Under the pieces are notes generated by a model, which was given only the letters and a program-made list of their open reading frames with translations, did no database searches and was not told where the DNA came from. Below are positions 57,504-64,000 of a stretch of DNA of 64,000 nucleotides, piece after piece. Made by a program: the position numbers and the translations under genes. Source of the stretch: Oscillibacter hominis (lineage in GTDB: Bacteria; Bacillota; Clostridia; Oscillospirales; Oscillospiraceae); the NCBI RefSeq assembly GCF_014334055.1, contig NZ_CP060490.1:124001-188000 (forward strand), read 5' to 3'. Position 1 is the stretch's first letter. The number at the start of each line of letters is the position of its first letter.

Positions 57504-58739
57504 ATGGTGTATTACCGGCAAAATGGAAGCTTTTACTGCGCGTTTGAGGAGGACCTGCCCCTGCCCCGGGTGGAGCCTCCGGAGGAGGGGGTGCCCATGT
57601 CGTTTTTGTTCCGCCGCGACCCCCTGAGCTGCCGGGCATCCTTCTCCGTCACCGACCCCAGGCAGCTGTCGGCGGACCAGGGATTGGGCTTTTTGGACCT
57701 GAGACGCCTGGGCGCGGCGCCGGAGCTTCCGGGCCCGGCGGCCCGGCGCATAGAGGCCGGAACCTTGCGGGCCGTGAACTTTGACCACCCCCGGTGGCGT
57801 TTTGCGGCGGAGGCGGGCCGCGCCGGGAAAAAGCGGCTCCACATCCTGGCTCTTGGCGACGTGGGCAGCACGCTGCTGACCGCCCTGAAGCTGTTGGGCG
57901 CCGATGTGCTCTCCACGATCGGCATCTGCGATCTGAACGAAAAGGCCACCAGGCGCTGGGAGTTTGAGATGAACCAGGTGGCCTATCCCTGGGACTACAG
58001 CGCCCTGCCGGAGGTGGAGGTGGTGGACCAGGAGCACCTCTTTGACTGTGATGTATTTGTCTTTGTGGCCACCCGGGGGATTCCTCCGGTGGACAGCGGC
58101 GTCCAGGATGTGCGCATGGCCCAGTTCGAGGCCAACCGGGGGCTGGTGGAGCACTTTGCCCGCATGGCCCGGGAGGCTAAGTTCCGGGGGCTGTTCGCCG
58201 TGGTCTCCGACCCCGTGGACCCCCTGGCCAAGGCCGCACTTCTGGAAAGCAACCGGGGAGAAGACGGCGCCCTGGACGGCCGGGGCCTGCTGCCTGAGCA
58301 GGTCCAGGGCTACGGCCTGGGTGTGATGAACGCCCGGGCGGCCTACTATGCCAAAAAAGACCTCCGCTTCGCCTCCTTCCTCACTGAGGGAAGGGCCTTT
58401 GGGCCCCATGGGGAGGACCTGGTCATCGCCAACTCCATCGCTGGATACGACGACGCCCTCTCCCGGGAGCTGACCCAGCTGGCGGTAACGGCCAATCTGG
58501 AAATGCGCCGGCTGGGCTTCAAGCCCTATGTGGCCCCGGCCCTCTCCTCTGCCGCCCTTTCGCTGCTGCTGACGCTGCGTGGCGAGTGGCACTACGGCTC
58601 CGTATATCTGGACGGCGTGTATTTGGGAGTGAAAAACCGTTATACGCCCTTTGGCCAGGAGGTGGAGAGCCTGGAGCTGCCGGAGCAGCTCTTCCAGCGC
58701 ATTTCGCTGGCGGCGGAGCATTTGAAAGCGGTCATTTGA
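57504..58739 (+). CDS. Lactate/malate dehydrogenase-like Rossmann protein
   Basis: 411 residues from ATG 57504, chosen for AAGAGGGAT upstream (an ATG 7 codons earlier is possible). The first ~115 residues are unlike LDH. Residues ~115-400 carry an NAD-binding Rossmann fold: RLHILALGDVGSTLLTALKL, then ICDLNEKATRRWEFEMNQVA (acidic residue ending beta-2 of NAD-specific enzymes), FVFVATRGIPPVDSGVQDVR (the VxxxAGxPR-like loop of MDH/LDH) and LFAVVSDPVDPLAKAAL. The Asp/His catalytic pair of LDH is not obvious. It lies 54 bp after the multidomain gene and 15 bp before the flavodoxin-fold gene, as an operon. Confidence 0.7.
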   Translation: MVYYRQNGSFYCAFEEDLPLPRVEPPEEGVPMSFLFRRDPLSCRASFSVTDPRQLSADQGLGFLDLRRLGAAPELPGPAARRIEAGTLRAVNFDHPRWRFAAEAGRAGKKRLHILALGDVGSTLLTALKLLGADVLSTIGICDLNEKATRRWEFEMNQVAYPWDYSALPEVEVVDQEHLFDCDVFVFVATRGIPPVDSGVQDVRMAQFEANRGLVEHFARMAREAKFRGLFAVVSDPVDPLAKAALLESNRGEDGALDGRGLLPEQVQGYGLGVMNARAAYYAKKDLRFASFLTEGRAFGPHGEDLVIANSIAGYDDALSRELTQLAVTANLEMRRLGFKPYVAPALSSAALSLLLTLRGEWHYGSVYLDGVYLGVKNRYTPFGQEVESLELPEQLFQRISLAAEHLKAVI

Positions 58740-58754
58740 AGGGAGGCCTCCCTG

Positions 58755-59801
58755 TTGGAAAAGCTGCTTGTGGTAACGCCCCGGGACGGGGAGAACCCCA
58801 GGATGGACGCCGTACTCCGTGCCGTGCTCTCCGGCGTCCCCCATGAGCGGGTGGAGTCAGTAGAGGGGCCGGTGGAGCGCCGGCGCATCCTCTTTGCCAT
58901 CTCGGTGGGCGGGGATGGGGTGAACCTGGGGTATGCCGCCCTTCTGCGGCGCCTGCGCCGCGGTGACGTCACGCTGGAGGGCTGCGTGGGCGGGCTGATT
59001 GTGGACGGGGGAAGCGAGCTCTACACCAAGTCCGCGGCCACGGAGCTGGTTCTTGCCGCCAACCGGGCGGGCTGTGCCTTTGTGGGCCGGCCTCTGGTGG
59101 AGGCCACCGGGTCGCTGTCCAATTTCAACGTTCTGGCCCGGTTGGGGAATCTGGATCTCCTGGACGCCTACCGGGAGAGCGCCGGACAGCTGATCGGCCG
59201 CATCCTGGCCTTTTCTCCGCCCCGCCGGACCCATCCGGAGCTGCTGACGCTCCATGCCTCCAGTCACAGGACCTCCAACACGTTGGCCCTCTGGGAATCG
59301 GTGAAGGAGCGGCTGGGGGAGGAGATGGGGTGGAGGGAGGTGGGCCTTCGAAACGGCTCCGTGGTGGACTGCTCCGGCTGCCCTTACACCATGTGCCTCC
59401 ACTTCGGGGAGCGCGGCGGCTGCTTTTACGGCGGCGTCATGGTGGAGGAGGTCTATCCCGCATTGCGCCGGGCGGACGCGCTGGTGATGCTCTGCCCCAA
59501 CTACAATGACGCCCTCTCCGCCAATCTCACCGCCAGCATCAACCGGATGACCGCCTTGTACCGCACCGTGCAGTTTTACGACAAGGCCCTCTATGCCATC
59601 GTGGTCTCCGGCTACTCCGGCGGGGACATTGTGGCCAGGCAGCTGATCTCGGCGCTGTGCATGAACAAGTCCTTTTACCTGCCGCCCCGCTTTGCCCTGC
59701 TGGAGACGGCCAACGACGCCGGAACCGCGCTGAACCTGCCGGGGATCGGCGGGCGGTTAGACGGATTTGCCAGGGGCATGGCGGCGCAGCTTCTGCCCTG
59801 A
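58755..59801 (+). CDS. Two-part flavodoxin-fold (NADPH-dependent FMN reductase-like) protein
   Basis: 348 residues from TTG 58755, with GGGAGG 8 bp upstream. Residues ~150-348 resemble NADPH-dependent FMN reductases: THPELLTLHASSHRTSNTLA (FMN phosphate loop), then VDCSGCPYTMCLHFGERGGC (a Cys-rich patch of four Cys), and DALVMLCPNYNDALSANLTA. The N-terminal ~145 residues appear to be a separate alpha/beta domain with VGGDGVNLGYAALLRRLRRG and GLIVDGGSELYTKSAATELV, resembling a shikimate-dehydrogenase- or flavodoxin-like fold that I cannot name. Last gene of the cluster before a terminator. Probably a redox partner. Confidence 0.7.
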   Translation: MEKLLVVTPRDGENPRMDAVLRAVLSGVPHERVESVEGPVERRRILFAISVGGDGVNLGYAALLRRLRRGDVTLEGCVGGLIVDGGSELYTKSAATELVLAANRAGCAFVGRPLVEATGSLSNFNVLARLGNLDLLDAYRESAGQLIGRILAFSPPRRTHPELLTLHASSHRTSNTLALWESVKERLGEEMGWREVGLRNGSVVDCSGCPYTMCLHFGERGGCFYGGVMVEEVYPALRRADALVMLCPNYNDALSANLTASINRMTALYRTVQFYDKALYAIVVSGYSGGDIVARQLISALCMNKSFYLPPRFALLETANDAGTALNLPGIGGRLDGFARGMAAQLLP

Positions 59802-59808
59802 ATGCAAA

Positions 59809-59840
59809 AAAAGCCAGCGGCTTAATGGCCGCTGGCTTTT
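59809..59840. terminator. Bidirectional terminator after the three-gene cluster
   Basis: AAAAGCCAGCGGC (59809-59821), TTAATG loop, GCCGCTGGCTTTT (59828-59840), with A/T runs on both sides. Shared with the converging gene at 59892-60758. Confidence 0.85.
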
Positions 59841-59891
59841 GTCAAAATCGCAGAGCGTCGGTCTCCATTCCTCCGGCGGTAATAGGGCGTC

Positions 59892-60758
59892 CTATTTCCC
59901 TGACTGGCTGTGAACGAGCCCCCGCAGATACCAGGTGTCCTCCACCTGGCGCAGCACCAGCGTCAAGGAGAAGGAGACGCTGCCGTCGGTGTCGTTGAAG
60001 CAATAGTCCACAAAGGCGCAGTCCGGATAGGCGCCGGACAGATCCTGTTCCCCGCCAAGGGCCAATTTGCCCTCCGTCACCGTATCCGGTGCAAAATAGG
60101 CGCCGTCCTCATCCCAGACAAACCGGGCCCAGTAGTCGCTGCCGGTGAGGGAGACGGCTTGATCGTCCAGGCTTCCCCAAGTGTAGAGCTCCTTGTCAGA
60201 AAAGAAGGAGGAAAACTCCTCCGCCGTCACGGTGCGGTTGCGCTCGGAGACCGGGAGGCAGGGGGTGAAGGTCAGCCCCTGCTCCGGGTCGATGGAGGGT
60301 TTCAGCTCCCCGGGGCTCAGCCGCAGCAGGTCGAAGAGTGAGTCCGCCGCCTCCCGGGCGGTCTGGGGCTCCGGGCTGACGCTGCCGCCGGCGGGGCTGT
60401 CCGGAAGGTACTCCTGCATAATGCTGCCATCTAAGGAGACGATGTAGTTGGTCAGGTAGGAGAGGTGGCTGCCGTCCACCAGCCAGGAGACGCGGAAGCT
60501 GTAGCAGTCGGCGCCGTCCACGTTCACCATGTTTTCAAAGGCGATGGAAAATATGTTCCCGGTGGCCTCGTCCCGTTCGCCGAAATGCTCCTGCACCTTG
60601 GCCAGCGCCTCCTCCTCGGTAAGCACTGCAGCCTCGGAGCCGGGGGAGATCGGAGAGGAGCCGGAGGAGGAAGAACCGCCGGATGGGCCGCTTCGGGCGG
60701 CCAGAAGCAGCAGGGCCAATAGCAAAGCGCCAGCCGCTGTCAATACCAAACGCCTCAT
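59892..60758 (-). CDS. Exported hypothetical protein
   Basis: 288 residues on the minus strand, ATG 60758. Signal peptide MRRLVLTAAGALLLALLLLA, then a Ser/Gly-rich linker (SGPSGGSSSSGSSPISPGSE). The mature part contains TEEEALAKVQEHFGERDEAT and two repeats-like beta regions ending in SLTLVLRQVEDTWYLRGLVH, which looks like a substrate-free cystatin/NTF2-type or PepSY-like sandwich. No Cys at a lipobox. Promoter not evident. I recognise no named family. Ends 51 bp from a bidirectional terminator. Confidence 0.65.
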   Translation of the reverse strand: MRRLVLTAAGALLLALLLLAARSGPSGGSSSSGSSPISPGSEAAVLTEEEALAKVQEHFGERDEATGNIFSIAFENMVNVDGADCYSFRVSWLVDGSHLSYLTNYIVSLDGSIMQEYLPDSPAGGSVSPEPQTAREAADSLFDLLRLSPGELKPSIDPEQGLTFTPCLPVSERNRTVTAEEFSSFFSDKELYTWGSLDDQAVSLTGSDYWARFVWDEDGAYFAPDTVTEGKLALGGEQDLSGAYPDCAFVDYCFNDTDGSVSFSLTLVLRQVEDTWYLRGLVHSQSGK

Positions 60759-60951
60759 TCAAACACTCGCTTTCCATCGGAAAATTACAGTAGGGACGGT
60801 ATCACAAAACAGGGTGCCTGTCAAGGAACAGAGTGTGAACAAAAAATACAGGGCGCTTTTGGAAATGATTGAAACTTTTCGTCCGGCGGAGCCGTCTAAC
60901 TGTTATTCTGAACTTCTTTTCACCAGGAAGAAGTTGTTACGGATTTGTAAG

Positions 60952-60994
60952 TTGATTTCATAGGGAAACTGTATTATTATAAATAATACAGTTT
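60952..60994 (+). promoter_or_regulatory. Promoter and overlapping palindromic operator of the MacA/MacB-type operon
   Basis: TTGATT (60952-60957), 17 bp, TATTAT (60975-60980). The -10 lies inside a perfect inverted repeat with 13-bp arms (60966-60978 and 60982-60994; AAACTGTATTATT and its complement) and a 3-bp centre. A dimeric repressor bound there would block RNA polymerase. The rest of the 268-bp gap 60759-61026 shows nothing else. The repressor gene is not in the window. Confidence 0.7.
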
Positions 60995-61026
60995 CTTACA
61001 TCGGAAGTGAAAGGACGGAAAAAGAC

Positions 61027-62691
61027 ATGGCAGAAGTGATGGATCCCGTTTTGGAAAAAAAGGACGAGGCCCTGGTGCAGCCGGAATCCGCAGCACCTCC
61101 CGCCCCCCAGAAGCCCAAGAAGAAAAAGAAGAAGAAAATCATCTCCTGGGTGATCCTGGCCGTGGTCCTTGGTGGTATTGCCTTTGGTATGTATCAATTG
61201 CTGGCGCCCAAGGAAGAGGAGGGGCAGGTGATCACGGACATGGTGCAGTACGGCTCCATCACCTCCACCGTGCAGGGCAGCGGCATCACCAAGCCCAAAA
61301 ACAGCGAGACCATCACCCTGACCACCAGCGGTACTGTGGCGGACGTGTACGTCACCGAGGGCCAGCAGGTCACCGCGGGAACGCCGCTGTTCACCATTGA
61401 CAGCGAGGCGGCCCGGGAGGCGGTGGAGAAGGCCCGCAAGGACGCCAACGGCTATCAGAAGCAGTTGGACGCCCTCTATAAGGACATCGCCGGGCTGAAC
61501 CTGACCCCCGCCTATGGCGGCAAGCTCCTGGACGTGGTGAAGCTGAACGCCGGGGACACCATCTCCAAGGACCAGGTGGTGGCCAAGCTGGTGGATGACA
61601 GCACGCTGCGCCTGAAGCAGTATTACAGCTATGCCTACGCGGACAGCATCAAGGTGGGCCAGAGCGCCAATGTGTCCGTCCCCGCCCTGATGAGCAGCGG
61701 CATCACCGGCACCGTGGATGCCGTACATATGGTGGAGCGAATCAGCGCCGAGGGCTCCAAGCTCTTTGAGGTGGAGGTCACGCTGAAAAACCCGGGGACT
61801 CTGACGGCGGACATGGAGGCCTCTGCGGTGATCACCGTGGGCGGCGAGACCGTGTATCCCTATGAGTCCGCAAAACTGGAGTACAACCGCTCCACCGACC
61901 TCAAGTCCACGGTCAACGGCACCGTGATCTCCAGCAGCCTCCTGAATTATATGGAAGTGACGCCGGGCCAGGTGCTGGTAAAGATCGACGGCGAGGACAG
62001 TGAAAACGAGATATTCTCCCTGGAGCAGTCCCTGGCCACGGCCCAGAAGGATCTGGAGACCGCTCAGAAGAACCTGGCCAACTGCAGCGCCGTGGCGCCC
62101 ATCGACGGCACGGTCATCGGCCTGGCCATTGCCCCCGGCGATGAGGTGGCGGCCAACACCACCGTGATCTCCATTGCCGATACCACCACTGTCCTCATCG
62201 ACGCCACGGTGGACGAACGGAACATCTCCTATGTCCAGCAGGGCATGATGGTGGACCTGGACCAGTGGGGCACGCCCTTCACCGGCATGGTGGAGTCGGT
62301 CAGCCTCTCCAGCAAGGTGGAAAACGGCGTGGCCTCCTATCCCATGGTCATTTCTGTGGACAATACCGACGGCTCCCTGATGACCGGCAGCAATGTCACC
62401 TATTCCCTGATTGCCAGTGAGAACGACAACTGTCTGCTGCTGCCCATCCAGGCGGTGAAGTCCGTGCCCATGGAGGACGGCACCACCGGATCAGTGGTCT
62501 TTGTCAAGGCGGACAGCCGGCCTGAAAACGCAATCGATCTCACCGTCCCTGTGGAAGAAGTGCCCGAGGGGTTCTATGCCATACCGGTGGAGACCGGCAT
62601 CTCCGACAACTACCATGTGGAGATCATCAGCGGCGTGGAAGAGGGCACGGAGGTATTTACAACAGTCCAGAAAGAGAATTCCTGGTATTAA
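61027..62691 (+). CDS. MacA/HlyD-type efflux periplasmic adaptor subunit
   Basis: 554 residues; ATG 61027 after GAAAGGACGGAAAAAGAC. A Pro/Lys-rich cytosolic N-terminus (PPAPQKPKKKKKKK) precedes one TM segment (WVILAVVLGGIAFGMYQLL). The extracytoplasmic part has lipoyl-like half motifs (GSITSTVQGSGITKP, SGTVADVYVTEGQQVTAGTP), a barrel-sandwich region, coiled-coil LEQSLATAQKDLETAQKNLA, and a second lipoyl half PIDGTVIGLAIAPGDEVAAN. Long for MacA (about 370-400), with duplicated beta-domain text. In Gram-positives these adaptors work with a MacB-like ABC pair, which follows 10 bp downstream. Confidence 0.88.
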   Translation: MAEVMDPVLEKKDEALVQPESAAPPAPQKPKKKKKKKIISWVILAVVLGGIAFGMYQLLAPKEEEGQVITDMVQYGSITSTVQGSGITKPKNSETITLTTSGTVADVYVTEGQQVTAGTPLFTIDSEAAREAVEKARKDANGYQKQLDALYKDIAGLNLTPAYGGKLLDVVKLNAGDTISKDQVVAKLVDDSTLRLKQYYSYAYADSIKVGQSANVSVPALMSSGITGTVDAVHMVERISAEGSKLFEVEVTLKNPGTLTADMEASAVITVGGETVYPYESAKLEYNRSTDLKSTVNGTVISSSLLNYMEVTPGQVLVKIDGEDSENEIFSLEQSLATAQKDLETAQKNLANCSAVAPIDGTVIGLAIAPGDEVAANTTVISIADTTTVLIDATVDERNISYVQQGMMVDLDQWGTPFTGMVESVSLSSKVENGVASYPMVISVDNTDGSLMTGSNVTYSLIASENDNCLLLPIQAVKSVPMEDGTTGSVVFVKADSRPENAIDLTVPVEEVPEGFYAIPVETGISDNYHVEIISGVEEGTEVFTTVQKENSWY

Positions 62692-62701
62692 GGGGGACGA
62701 C

Positions 62702-63397
62702 ATGTTAGCTGAATTGCGCAACGTCTACAAGATATACGGCGAGGGCCTGGAGAGCGAGGTGCGGGCTCTGGACGGCGTGTCGCTTGCCATCGACCGCGGC
62801 GAGTTTGTGGCGGTGGTGGGCGCCTCCGGCTCAGGCAAGTCCACCATGATGAACCTCCTGGGCTGTCTGGATGTCCCCACCTACGGCGACTACTTCTTAG
62901 ACGGCGTGGATGTGAAGGAGCTTACGGACCGGGAGCTGTCCCATATCCGCAACAAGCAGATCGGGTTCATCTTCCAGGGCTTCAACCTGATCCCCGCCCT
63001 CACCGCAAAGGAGAATGTGGAGCTTCCGCTGATCTACCAGGGAATCAACGGCGAGCGCCGCCACGACCTGGCTCAGGCGGCGCTGGAGCGGGTGGGCCTG
63101 GGAAACCGGGGCGGCCACAAGCCCACTGAGATGTCCGGCGGCCAGCAGCAGCGTGTGGCCATTGCCCGGGCCATCGCCACCAGCCCGCCCATCATCATGG
63201 CCGACGAGCCCACGGGCGCCCTGGACTCCAAGACCGGACACGAGGTGCTTGGCTTTTTGCAGCAGCTCAACCGGGAGGGCAGCACCGTCATCCTCATCAC
63301 CCATGACAACGGCATCGCCGCCACCGCCAAGCGGGTCGTCCGCATCAGCGACGGAAAGATCGTGGACGACCATCTGCAGGAGGTGGACTGGGCATGA
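62702..63397 (+). CDS. ABC transporter ATP-binding protein, MacB/LolD-type
   Basis: 231 residues; ATG 62702 after TAAGGGGGACGAC. Walker A GASGSGKSTMMN, Q-loop FIFQGFNLIP, signature MSGGQQQRVAIARAI, Walker B IIMADEPTGALD and the H-loop VILITHDNGI are all present. The D-loop ALDSKT is standard. It belongs to the MacB-type exporters (drug or peptide export, often bacitracin or lantibiotic resistance in Firmicutes). Coupled by a 4-bp overlap to the permease gene. Confidence 0.95.
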   Translation: MLAELRNVYKIYGEGLESEVRALDGVSLAIDRGEFVAVVGASGSGKSTMMNLLGCLDVPTYGDYFLDGVDVKELTDRELSHIRNKQIGFIFQGFNLIPALTAKENVELPLIYQGINGERRHDLAQAALERVGLGNRGGHKPTEMSGGQQQRVAIARAIATSPPIIMADEPTGALDSKTGHEVLGFLQQLNREGSTVILITHDNGIAATAKRVVRISDGKIVDDHLQEVDWA

Positions 63398-64000
63398 ATA
63401 TTACACAGGCCATCAAAATGGCCATCAAATCCATCCTCTCCAACCGTGGCCGCTCCATGCTGACCATGCTGGGCATCATCATCGGCATCGCCTCGGTGAT
63501 GACCATTGTGTCCACAGTCAACGGCTCCAACCTTGAGATGCAAAAGTACTATGAGAGCCTGGGAACCAACAAGATCAACGTGAGCGCCTACCAGTGGAAC
63601 AACAAAGACATTTTTGACGAGCTCTACGACTACTGCAACAGCCTTTCGGACTATGTCCTGGGCGTGACGCCCAACGCCTCTTTCGGCGCCACCGTGGTCT
63701 ATGGCAACAAGAGCAGTGCCAAGATGGGCGGGGGCGGCATGTATTACGGCGGAGGAATGGCTGTTTCCATGGATGGCGGAGGCGGCGGCATGGATAATGT
63801 CTATCCGCCCCAGCTGTACTTTGGAAGCGACCAGTACGCCATCTGCAACAATTTCCAGATCGCCCAGGGGCGGGATCTGAGCAAGATCGACATCGATTCC
63901 TATGGTCAGGTCTGCGTTTTGGGCGCCCGGGCGGCCCAGACCTTCTTTGACTATGCGGATCCCGTGGGCAAGGAGATCCAGGTCAACGGCAACCCCTTTC
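63394..64000 (+). CDS. MacB-like ABC transporter permease (3' cut by window edge)
   Basis: Open from ATG 63394 (overlapping the ATPase stop) to the end of the window, 202 codons visible. It starts MNITQAIKMAIKSILSNRGR, then TM1 SMLTMLGIIIGIASVMTIVS, typical of MacB permeases, and continues into the extracytoplasmic MacB_PCD domain (SLGTNKINVSAYQWNN, GRDLSKIDIDSYGQVCVLG). The ectodomain contains an unusual Gly/Met/Tyr-rich insert near residues 111-132 (MGGGGMYYGGGMAVSMDGGG). The remainder, with TM2-TM4, is outside. Confidence 0.92.
   Translation, partial: MNITQAIKMAIKSILSNRGRSMLTMLGIIIGIASVMTIVSTVNGSNLEMQKYYESLGTNKINVSAYQWNNKDIFDELYDYCNSLSDYVLGVTPNASFGATVVYGNKSSAKMGGGGMYYGGGMAVSMDGGGGGMDNVYPPQLYFGSDQYAICNNFQIAQGRDLSKIDIDSYGQVCVLGARAAQTFFDYADPVGKEIQVNGNPF

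Overview
The window looks like chromosome from a GC-rich, spore-forming Clostridia member, probably an Oscillospiraceae-type gut anaerobe. This rests on a SpoVT sporulation regulator with a sigma-G-like promoter, an XpaC/TelA pair, AGGAGG-type ribosome binding sites, many GTG/TTG starts, lipoproteins without outer-membrane genes, and 2-oxoacid and amide catabolism typical of amino-acid fermenters. Assignment below family level is inference. No rRNA, CRISPR array, insertion sequence or phage gene was seen.

Layout. 1-4120: end of an ATP-NAD-kinase-like gene, an NhaC antiporter, a GldA-like dehydrogenase and an opposing RpiR regulator. 4362-4438: tRNA-Arg(CCU). 4618-5985: a response regulator with a SARP-like output domain, then an HU-like gene whose promoter carries TTTAC repeats on an 11-bp period. 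6106-14402: housekeeping genes (TypA, SGNH hydrolase, RlmA, MATE, cysteine desulfurase, MtaB, YfbR-like HD protein). 14591-16812: a sigma-54 promoter in front of an isochorismatase-like hydrolase and an APC permease. 16870-17889: an opposing FMN-dependent 2-hydroxyacid oxidase/dehydrogenase with a Cys-rich N-terminus.

18236-31385 is a first catabolic island. An IclR regulator is followed by LeuC/LeuD-like hydratase subunits, a PEP-mutase/isocitrate-lyase-family lyase, a hydantoinase-type amidohydrolase, a TAXI-TRAP transporter, four tandem acetoacetate-decarboxylase-family genes in an A-B-A-B order, and an MFS transporter. The same three-half-site operator (GGAAC-N3-GTTCC-N7-GGAAC) lies before the IclR gene and before the hydratase genes. 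A plausible flow is import by TRAP, ring opening by the amidohydrolase, (de)hydration, then C-C cleavage; the role of the decarboxylase-like proteins is unknown.

31599-40396 holds envelope and stress genes (DUF4349 lipoprotein, MBL hydrolase, XpaC/TelA, XRE regulator, TPM protein), SpoVT, and a divergent LysR/MFS pair.

40578-52284 is a second catabolic island: a GntR/FCD regulator that appears to lack its recognition helix and wing, three tandem RraA-family aldolases, MmgE/PrpD, an aminotransferase, a cytosolic class-A serine hydrolase, an AGCS symporter, an NRAMP-like YcsG transporter and PxpABC 5-oxoprolinase. Related TTGT-N2-ACAA palindromes precede the regulator and both transcription units. 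A consistent model is opening of a substituted pyroglutamate or lactam, transamination, and retro-aldol cleavage.

52722-59801 is a three-gene cluster built around a 1575-residue protein combining HD, helical-repeat, nucleotidylyltransferase, GNAT-like and phosphoribosyltransferase-like regions, with an LDH/MDH-like Rossmann protein and an unusual two-part flavodoxin-fold protein. This is the best candidate for an undescribed system. The window ends (60952-64000) in a MacA/MacB-type efflux operon whose promoter is overlapped by a 29-bp perfect palindrome.
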